A DNA stretch of 64,000 nt from Gemmataceae bacterium (GTDB taxonomy: Bacteria; Planctomycetota; Planctomycetia; Gemmatales; Gemmataceae): contig JALHPZ010000007.1 in the NCBI GenBank assembly GCA_022842245.1, positions 69,378 through 133,377 of the forward strand, in the 5' to 3' direction. A model generated the notes under the pieces. That model saw only the letters and a program-made list of their open reading frames with translations. It was not told where the DNA came from and ran no database searches. Position numbers and translations under genes: made by a program. This document shows positions 15,795-22,775 of this stretch, piece after piece (within the stretch, counting starts at the first letter, position 1; the number at the start of each line of letters is the position of its first letter).

Positions 15795-17702
15795 ATGGAT
15801 CCGCATACGCTCGAACTCCTGGAGTTCGACAAGGTTCGGGAATTGTTGTCGACCTACGCCGCCTCGTCGCTGGGTCGCGACCTGGCCCGGCAACTGGAGC
15901 CTTCCACCGACGCCGCCACCATCCGCGCCGAGATCGCACTCGTGACGGAAATGGTCGACGCGCTCGTCGCGGGCCAGGCGCCGCCCTTCGGCGGCCTCCA
16001 CGACGTGCGCCTGCTGGCGCGCCGCGCCGCCATCGGCACCGCCCTCACCGCCGAGCAACTCCTCCAGGTCGCCGAGACCCTCACCGTCACCGGCGCGATG
16101 TACCGCTACCGCATGCGGTTGAACGAACGCCTCGCCGGGCTGATCGAACTGCTCTCCGGCGTCGAGGATCAGGGTGCCGTCGCCAAGACCATCGGCGGCT
16201 GCATCGACGGCCGCGGCCACGTGCTCGACATGGCCAGCCGCGAACTCGGCGTCGTCCGCCAGAAACTCTACGAACTTGACGAGAAGGTGAAGGCCGAAGT
16301 CCGCCGCCTGCTCCGCGACCCGGAACTGCGCAAGATCCTCAGCTACCCGAACGCCACCGTCAACGGCGACCACTACGTCCTGCCGGTCGCCGTCAACCAC
16401 CGCCACAAGGTCGAGGGCATCGTCCACCGCGTCAGCGGCACGGGCGAGACCGTCTTCGTCGAACCCGCGTCCATCGCCCGCCTCAGCGCCGATCGCGTCA
16501 CGCTCAAGGCCGAGGAGGACCGCGAAGTCAAACGCATCCTCCGTCGCCTCAGCCAGGAATTGGGGCGCGTTTCCAAGCCGCTCTGCTGGTCGATCGACCT
16601 GCTCGCGAAACTCGACCTCGTGACGGCCAAGGCCCGCTTCTCCCGCGATTTCGACATGTACCCGCCGTCGATCAATTCCGAAGGGAAGCTCTGGCTCCGC
16701 GACGCCCGGCACCCGCTGCTGCAACACATCATCCGCAACGAACCCCGGCCCGAGGGCACGCCGCCCCGCGCGATCGTGCCGATCGACCTCCGCCTCGGCC
16801 TCGGTTTCAATCTGCTCGTCATCACCGGGCCGAACACCGGCGGCAAGACCGTCACGCTCAAGACCGCCGGGCTGCTCGCCGTCATGGCGCAGTGCGGCCT
16901 GCACCTCCCCGCCAACGAAGGCAGCACCGTCCCCGTCTTCGATCAGGTTCTCTCCGACATCGGCGACGAACAGAGCCTCGAACAATCGCTGTCCACCTTC
17001 AGTTCCCACGTCACGCGCATCGCGCACATTTTTTCCGTCGCGAACGAGCGCAGCCTCGTGCTGCTGGACGAACTCGGCGCGGGCACCGACCCCGTGGAAG
17101 GCGCCGCCCTCGGCCGCGCGATCCTGGACCAACTCGACGCGATCGGCGCCCGCGCCATCGTGACGACGCACCTCGGCGACCTGAAGACGTACGCTTTCCA
17201 CAACGAGCGGGCCGAGAACGGCGCGGTCGAATTCGACGTGGAAACGCTCCGCCCGACCTACCGGCTGCACATCGGCCAGTATGGCATGAGCAACGCCCTG
17301 AAGATCGCCCGACGGCTCAAGCTGCCGAAGGAACTGCTGAAACGGGCTCACAAATACTTGAAGCGCCGCAAGGGGAAGACCGGCGAACTCGCGCGCCTGC
17401 AGGAACTCCGTGCCGAGGCCGAGAAGGCGAAGGTGGACGCGCTGGCGGCCCAGCACGAGGCCGAACGGCAGAAAGCCGAATACGAACGGCAGGCATTGGC
17501 GGTCGAACGCGAACGCCGCGAGGCGGAAGTGCTCAACGAACGGCGCGGACGCCTCAAGGTCCATGATCGCGTCCACGTCGCGCGGTTCGACGCCGTCGGC
17601 AAGGTCGTGAAGGTGGACGCGAAGAAGCAGGTCGTGTCCGTCAGCCTCGGACTGGGTCAGTGGGAAGTGCCATTCGACGAGATCACGCCGGTCGACGATT
17701 GA
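15795..17702 (+). CDS. mutS2: MutS2-type ATPase lacking the Smr nuclease domain
   Basis: 635 residues against roughly 780 for Bacillus MutS2. The core is complete: N-terminal TLELLEFDKV, the PPFGGLHDVR block, Walker A GPNTGGKT near 345, IGDEQSLEQSLSTFSSH, and Walker B LVLLDELGAGTDP. A long charged coiled coil (ARLQELRAEAEKAKVDALAA and onward) and a KOW-like beta end (LKVHDRVHVARFDAVGKV) follow. The C-terminal Smr endonuclease domain, which carries a conserved DLRG motif in homologues, is absent: the gene stops right after the beta domain. MutS2 acts in suppressing recombination and rescuing collided ribosomes. The start at 15795 fits the family; an in-frame ATG at 15768 adds nine residues. 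Its last 46 bases overlap the convergent next gene. Confidence 0.95.
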   Translation: MDPHTLELLEFDKVRELLSTYAASSLGRDLARQLEPSTDAATIRAEIALVTEMVDALVAGQAPPFGGLHDVRLLARRAAIGTALTAEQLLQVAETLTVTGAMYRYRMRLNERLAGLIELLSGVEDQGAVAKTIGGCIDGRGHVLDMASRELGVVRQKLYELDEKVKAEVRRLLRDPELRKILSYPNATVNGDHYVLPVAVNHRHKVEGIVHRVSGTGETVFVEPASIARLSADRVTLKAEEDREVKRILRRLSQELGRVSKPLCWSIDLLAKLDLVTAKARFSRDFDMYPPSINSEGKLWLRDARHPLLQHIIRNEPRPEGTPPRAIVPIDLRLGLGFNLLVITGPNTGGKTVTLKTAGLLAVMAQCGLHLPANEGSTVPVFDQVLSDIGDEQSLEQSLSTFSSHVTRIAHIFSVANERSLVLLDELGAGTDPVEGAALGRAILDQLDAIGARAIVTTHLGDLKTYAFHNERAENGAVEFDVETLRPTYRLHIGQYGMSNALKIARRLKLPKELLKRAHKYLKRRKGKTGELARLQELRAEAEKAKVDALAAQHEAERQKAEYERQALAVERERREAEVLNERRGRLKVHDRVHVARFDAVGKVVKVDAKKQVVSVSLGLGQWEVPFDEITPVDD

Positions 17703-18331
17703 TCGACCGGCAGTTTGAGCCATTCGGGTTTCACCCTGGCCAGATAGGCGACGATCACGCCCGTCCCGACGGCTTCGACGCCGATCACCGGCAGATGCAG
17801 CAGCATCACGGCGACCGCCGCTTCCCGTCCGCCGTTTTCCAGGCCGAGCCAGATCACAGACCCGTTGAGCGCGACCGTCAGAGCGCTCGTGGCGGCGCCG
17901 ATCGCGACGCCGACGCCGCCGGCGCGGGACGGGGACCGGCGGATCGCGCCGCGGGCGAGGGCGAAGAGCAACGATGCGAGCAGGGCCGGAACGCCCATGA
18001 CGGCGACGTTGAGGCCGAGTGTCGTGAGCCCGCCGTGGCCGAAGAGCAAGGTTTGGAATCCGAGTGCGACGAGCAAGGCGATGCCGACGAACCGGCCGAG
18101 GAGGATGCCGGCGATCGCATTGAGGAGCAGGTGGACGCTGCCGACGGCGACGGGCAGGTGAAGTTGCGAGGCTACGAACAGCGCGCCGGTCAGGATTCCG
18201 ATGCGGGGAATCTCGTCGTCGTTGATCGGCCCGCGCGCCGCAGCGAGGAGCGCGAGCGCGGCGGCCCCGCCACCCGCGAGCCACGGCCATGCCAGCACGC
18301 CGTCCGCGAGATGCACCGCGAAGAGATTCAC
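17657..18331 (-). CDS. CbiM-like membrane protein (energy-coupling-factor S component family)
   Basis: 224 residues, about six hydrophobic segments. The N-terminal FAVHLADGVLAWPW resembles the CbiM/NikM start MHIPDGFL, in which the N-terminus helps bind Co or Ni. LLLNAIAGILLGRFVGIALLVAL and FGHGGLTTLGLNVAVMGVPALL match conserved CbiM segments (HGGxTTLGxN). No CbiQ, CbiO or CbiN gene is adjacent, so a partner module would be elsewhere. The start is GTG at 18331 with CGGAG upstream, 13 bases after the PVC dehydrogenase gene, and the 3' end overlaps convergent mutS2. The metal specificity cannot be read. Confidence 0.82.
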   Translation of the reverse strand: MNLFAVHLADGVLAWPWLAGGGAAALALLAAARGPINDDEIPRIGILTGALFVASQLHLPVAVGSVHLLLNAIAGILLGRFVGIALLVALGFQTLLFGHGGLTTLGLNVAVMGVPALLASLLFALARGAIRRSPSRAGGVGVAIGAATSALTVALNGSVIWLGLENGGREAAVAVMLLHLPVIGVEAVGTGVIVAYLARVKPEWLKLPVDQSSTGVISSNGTSH

Positions 18332-18344
18332 CGACGCTTCTCCG

Positions 18345-21300
18345 TTACTCCGGTTTGATTGCCACCCGCACGCCGTCCCCCTCGAACCGCAGGGCGAATC
18401 GCTGGCCTTTGTCCGACGGACTCAATCTGGCCAGCACCGGAGTCCAGCCCTCACGCAATTCCACCGCGACCTTTTCCGCCGGCAGCGGCTTCGTCCGATC
18501 CGCAATGGTCGACTTCCCCAGCCAGAGTTTGATCGAACCGTCGGTGCGGTAGGTCGCGTCGGCTTTCTGCGCCTTCGGCGAGTACACGTATGCCAGCGCG
18601 TAGGTCGCACCGCGACCGGTGACCGCGATCGCGCCGTCGGGTTGGATCTTCACCGCGTCCCACGCCGTCCCGGTTGCCGGTTTCACCTTCGGGTCCGGGT
18701 TCGCCTCGATCGCGGCCGATCCGGGTCCGTGTCCGCCGCTGACGGCGAATTCGAACGCCATCCCGCGCAGCGATTCCTGGGCCTTGCGATCCTTCAGGAA
18801 TGCCACGAGGTCGACGAACTGGTCGTAGTTCAACTGCGCGATGACGTCATCGGGCATCAGCGACACCTTCGACGGCGCGAGTTTCTCCACGTCCGCCCTC
18901 TTCACGCGCACGTCGCGGCCGGTCGCCTCGCGGATCACGACTTCGTCGTTCGTCTCGCTGACCTTCAACCCCGTGAACGCCTGACCATCCTGCGTGTCGA
19001 GCCGGAACGACTGATAGCCTTCCTTGATTTCCTTACTGGGCTGCGCCATCGCCTCGATCAGTTTCTCGATGCTCTGCGTATCCCAGGCTCGGGTGAGGTC
19101 CGGGCCGACCTGACCGCCGGTACCTTCGAGCCGGTGGCAGGTGGTGCAGGCGAGTTTCTTGGCGTCGAGATAGATCGCGCGGCCACGGTCGGGGTTGCCA
19201 TGCGAACGGACTCGCTCGACGACCTTCGCGATGTCGCCGGGCGCTGTCGACAGCAGAAGGCCGCCTTTCTGCACGTCGGCGTTCAACTTGGCGATGGCGG
19301 GATCGTTCGTGAATTTCCGGAGGGCTTCCGAAACGCGCGGCCAGTATTCGGCCGGCAGCTTCTTGGCGAGGAACCGCTCGCCGAGGAGCTTGGCGCCGTC
19401 CTTCGCGGAACCGAGGACATCGACGGCGGCGGAGACGAGCGCGGAGTCCATCTCCGCGAGCCAGTTCTCGGCGGTCGTGCGTGCGGTCTTCGCGTCCAGG
19501 GTCGACAGCGCTCGGAGGGCGTCGCCGCGCAGGGCCGGCGGTTCCATCGCATTCTCGACGAGCTTGCGCACGAGGCCGGCACTTTCGGAGTCTCCGATCA
19601 CGCGAATCGCCCGCAGGGCGGCGGCGCGCTCGTCGGCGGAACGCTTCCCGTCCGAGCCGATCGCCGCCACTGTCGCGCGAACGCCCGTCACGCGCGATTG
19701 CTCCACGGCGGCGAGGCCGGCGATGCGAGTGTCGGCATCTTTCGAGGTGAGAAGGGCGGTCACGAGTTTCCCGCCGGCGGGGGTATTCAATCCGCCGTTC
19801 GCCGAGAGGACTTCGACGCCGGCGAGCAGCGCCGCGCCGGATTCGTTCGGTCGGTTCGCGAGGAAGTTCGCGAACGGTTCCGCGCTCGGCATCGGATCGA
19901 AGAGATAATTCGAGTAGGACCGGATCAGTTCCGCCCGCTGGCCGGGCATCCAGAAATCGGCCGCGATAATGTTCGGAAGCGAATCGAACGCCGGCTTCGT
20001 CCGTAGGGCGGCGAACGCCGTGGCCGCGCGATCCCGCAACGCGGCGTCGCCCTTCGCCGCGGCCTCGACGAGCGCGTCGATCCCCGGCTGGCCGAGGCGT
20101 TCCAACGCCCGAACGTAGGCATCCGCCAGGTAAGCGTCCTTCGTCGGGTTTTCCTTCCACGCCGCGATGAGTACGCCGGAGCAGTTCGGATCGACGCGCG
20201 GCAGCGCCAGCACCGCCGCCCGGCGCACCGCCGGATCGGCATCGTGTGCGGCCTTCGCCATCGTGTCCAGCGTCCGTTTCGATCCGGGTTTGGCGCGCAG
20301 TCCCAATCCTTCGATCGCCAACCGGCGCAGGTCGTCCGTTCCATCGAGTGCAAGATCGCAGAACAAACTTTCGACTTCTTCATTCCAGAACGGATGAAGT
20401 ACCCCGAGTGCAACGAGACGGCCGGCCGGCGGAATTGCGTTCCACGCCTTCATCACGAGGCCGCGCGACGCTTCGCCCCGTCGGACCAGTTCGTTGCGGG
20501 CGACCAGCCGATCGGAGAAGTCCGGAGCGGCGAGTGCCTTCACGAGGTCGTCGCTGCTCGCCTTCAGAAGCTTCGCCCACGAGTCCATGCCCCGCAGCGG
20601 CAGTTCCGGCTCGTCCTTCGTGCCGACCCAGTGCAGCTTGTAGATCCGGCCGCCCTTGCCGTCGCCCCAGAGCTTGCCGGCGCCGCCGGAGTCGGTGCGC
20701 CAGTCGCAGACGTAGATCGCGCCGTCCGGGCCCGTCACCATCTGGCAGGGGCGGAACAGCGGGTCGTCGGACTTGAGGAACTCGAACTCGGCGTCGATGT
20801 CGAACGTCGAACCGCTCGGCTTGGGGCGATAGGCGCGTACGACCTTTCGGAACACGTCCGGATAGTAGAACAGGCCGCGATAACGTTCCGGCAAGCGTGT
20901 GTCGTTGTAGATGAGCATTCCCGCCGGCGAACCCCGGCCGGTCTTCACCATGGGTTGCATCTTGCCGGGCAGTTCGCCCGCCACCGCGCCCCGGCCGTGA
21001 TCCGGCTGGCAGCAGCGGGCCCCGATCTTCAACCGCCAGCCGAAGTCGCTCTCCTCGGCGACATGCATGATCCGGCAACCGGTGAAGCGGCTGCCGTCCT
21101 CGTTGTCGTTGTCGGTGTGGAACCAGTTGAAGGCGGTGTCGTACGCGAGGTCGCGGTACGGGTTGCGGTAGCCGATGGAAAAGGTTTCCATCTGCGAGCC
21201 GTCGAGGTTGCAGCGGAAAACAGCGCCGCAACGGAGGACGGTGGCGCGCGAGCCGTCGGAGCCTTCGACGAAGTTGTCGTCGTCGCCGCTGGTGATGTAG

Positions 21301-21935
21301 AGCTTGCCGTCATTGCCGATGGTCAGGCCGGACACCTGGTGGTGGTGGAAGCCGCAGAAGCCCTGCGCGATGACTTCCTTGATATCCCACAGGCCGCCGG
21401 GCTTCGATTGACGGTAGCGTCGGACGGTTCCACGGCCGGTGAGGTACACCCAGCCATCATGGTAGAGCACCGTGGACGGCAGTTCGTCGACGATGATGAC
21501 CTGCGCGGCCTCGTACTTCTCGGTCTTCGGGTTGAGCGTCAGTTGCTTGAGCGGATCGCCGACGAACTTCTTCATCGTGGCGACCTGCTTGGTCGTGCCG
21601 TCGCGGTAGCGGAAGGTTTCCTTGAACTCGAACCAGCGTCCGTCGCTGTACGGGTCGGGGAGCCATTCGAGGACGAAGAGCGTGCCGTCGGGCGCGAAGG
21701 TCAGGCCGACGGGATTCACGACGACGGGGTCGCTGGCGACGATTTCGAGGCGGAAGCCCTCGGGCGTGTAGTAGCCCTTGAGTTTCGGATCGAACTGCCC
21801 CTGGTCGATCATCTTGACGGGGAAGGGCAGGGGCTTCGTGGGCGATTGCGGGCCGGCGAAGTCGGCGGGCGGGGGCGGCACGGCGACCGCGACGAGGGCC
21901 AGCGCGGGGAGCAAGAATAGGGCCAACAAGCGCAT
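18345..21935 (-). CDS. PVC-type membrane-associated dehydrogenase with HEAT-like repeats and c-type heme domain
   Basis: 1196 residues. A signal peptide (RLLALFLLPALALVAVAVPPP) leads a sugar-dehydrogenase-like beta-propeller (YYTPEGFRLEIVASDPVVVNP, then FAPDGTLFVLEW), then helical HEAT-like repeats (about 450-880). A cytochrome c domain has CTTCH near residue 929 with the distal region GTGGQVGPDLTRAW, and a C-terminal beta domain follows. Such proteins are abundant in Planctomycetes and Verrucomicrobia and are thought to oxidise sugars in the periplasm and pass electrons to cytochrome. The start is ATG at 21935, preceded by CGGAGTTTTCCCG. Upstream on the same strand is a SCO protein. The exact substrate is unknown. 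Confidence 0.92.
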   Translation of the reverse strand: MRLLALFLLPALALVAVAVPPPPADFAGPQSPTKPLPFPVKMIDQGQFDPKLKGYYTPEGFRLEIVASDPVVVNPVGLTFAPDGTLFVLEWLPDPYSDGRWFEFKETFRYRDGTTKQVATMKKFVGDPLKQLTLNPKTEKYEAAQVIIVDELPSTVLYHDGWVYLTGRGTVRRYRQSKPGGLWDIKEVIAQGFCGFHHHQVSGLTIGNDGKLYITSGDDDNFVEGSDGSRATVLRCGAVFRCNLDGSQMETFSIGYRNPYRDLAYDTAFNWFHTDNDNEDGSRFTGCRIMHVAEESDFGWRLKIGARCCQPDHGRGAVAGELPGKMQPMVKTGRGSPAGMLIYNDTRLPERYRGLFYYPDVFRKVVRAYRPKPSGSTFDIDAEFEFLKSDDPLFRPCQMVTGPDGAIYVCDWRTDSGGAGKLWGDGKGGRIYKLHWVGTKDEPELPLRGMDSWAKLLKASSDDLVKALAAPDFSDRLVARNELVRRGEASRGLVMKAWNAIPPAGRLVALGVLHPFWNEEVESLFCDLALDGTDDLRRLAIEGLGLRAKPGSKRTLDTMAKAAHDADPAVRRAAVLALPRVDPNCSGVLIAAWKENPTKDAYLADAYVRALERLGQPGIDALVEAAAKGDAALRDRAATAFAALRTKPAFDSLPNIIAADFWMPGQRAELIRSYSNYLFDPMPSAEPFANFLANRPNESGAALLAGVEVLSANGGLNTPAGGKLVTALLTSKDADTRIAGLAAVEQSRVTGVRATVAAIGSDGKRSADERAAALRAIRVIGDSESAGLVRKLVENAMEPPALRGDALRALSTLDAKTARTTAENWLAEMDSALVSAAVDVLGSAKDGAKLLGERFLAKKLPAEYWPRVSEALRKFTNDPAIAKLNADVQKGGLLLSTAPGDIAKVVERVRSHGNPDRGRAIYLDAKKLACTTCHRLEGTGGQVGPDLTRAWDTQSIEKLIEAMAQPSKEIKEGYQSFRLDTQDGQAFTGLKVSETNDEVVIREATGRDVRVKRADVEKLAPSKVSLMPDDVIAQLNYDQFVDLVAFLKDRKAQESLRGMAFEFAVSGGHGPGSAAIEANPDPKVKPATGTAWDAVKIQPDGAIAVTGRGATYALAYVYSPKAQKADATYRTDGSIKLWLGKSTIADRTKPLPAEKVAVELREGWTPVLARLSPSDKGQRFALRFEGDGVRVAIKPE

Positions 21936-22016
21936 CGGGAAAACTCCGACCGGGAGAAGCGGCAGGCGGGAGAGGACTAACGTATGCGCACCGGGCGTGA
22001 ACATCCACGGACGGGA

Positions 22017-22658
22017 TCAGTCTTTGGCGAGCTTGCGAACGTCGGCGAGGAGTCGTTTGACGCTGGCTTCGTATTGGTCCCGCGGGCCATCGAGCGGCGG
22101 CATGCCGTCGTAGTAGTCGACAATACGGCCGGATTTGTTGACGAGGACGAGCATCGTGGAATGATCGAACTCGTCGCCGGGCTTGCCGTCGGGGCGCTTC
22201 TTCGCGAGGACGTGGAAACCGTCGTTGGCGAGCGCGTGGATGTCCTTCTCGCTGCCGGTGAGGAAGAGCCAGCGTTCCGGATCGGCGCGGAAGCGCTCGG
22301 CGTACTTCTTCAGGTCGTCCGGCGTGTCGCGGTCCGGGTCGATGGTGAACGTGACGAGCCGGAGGTCGGGGACGTCGGCCAGTTCCGATTGCAGCCGGGC
22401 GAGCGTCGCGGCCACCTGCGGGCAGGTGCCGGAACAACGCGTGAAGACGAACGACGCGATCCAGACCTTGCCCTTGAGGTTCTCGTTCGCGATCGTGGCC
22501 CCGTTGCGTTCGGTGAACGAGAACGCCGGCACCGTCGGCAGTACGACCTCCGGCACGGACGGCGGCGGCTTGCGGAAGAGCGCACGCGCCAGCAACGCGC
22601 CGCCGACGCTGGCCGCGATCGTAAGCACGAGAATCAGGATCAACTTGTATTTCGGCAT
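22017..22658 (-). CDS. SCO1/SenC family copper chaperone-thioredoxin
   Basis: 213 residues. One N-terminal membrane anchor (LILILVLTIAASVGGALLA) precedes a thioredoxin fold. The copper-binding Cys75 and Cys79 (FTRCSGTCP) and the His near 165 (EFDHSTMLVLV) are all present. SCO proteins deliver copper to the CuA centre of cytochrome oxidase. The start is ATG at 22658. It follows leuS after a 117-base gap containing an unusual inverted repeat and precedes the PVC dehydrogenase; no oxidase gene is in the window. Confidence 0.94.
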   Translation of the reverse strand: MPKYKLILILVLTIAASVGGALLARALFRKPPPSVPEVVLPTVPAFSFTERNGATIANENLKGKVWIASFVFTRCSGTCPQVAATLARLQSELADVPDLRLVTFTIDPDRDTPDDLKKYAERFRADPERWLFLTGSEKDIHALANDGFHVLAKKRPDGKPGDEFDHSTMLVLVNKSGRIVDYYDGMPPLDGPRDQYEASVKRLLADVRKLAKD

Positions 22659-22672
22659 GGATTCACATGAAA

Positions 22673-22761
22673 AGAGATCGCGAATGCCCGAAAGGACGAA
22701 ACCCTAAAATGAAATCCGCGTCTTTTTCGGCCTTTCGCTCTTTCGGGTTTTCGTGATCTCT
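22673..22761. repeat. Imperfect inverted repeat with 8-base periodic TTTCG units
   Basis: Arms 22673-22694 and 22740-22761 pair at 19 of 22 positions across a 45-base spacer. In and beside the right arm, TTTCG recurs at 22725, 22733, 22741 and 22749, exactly eight bases apart; on the left, CGAAA occurs at 22689 and 22697. It lies between leuS and the SCO gene on the same strand. It could serve as a leuS terminator or be a dispersed palindromic repeat. Confidence 0.6.
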
Positions 22762-22775
22762 GACAGCCTTCCATT

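Noticed and set aside
15786..18290. 834-codon open frame on the minus strand opposite mutS2
   Set aside because: Antisense to a clear gene, with repetitive Asp/Val/Gly/Arg composition and no domain.
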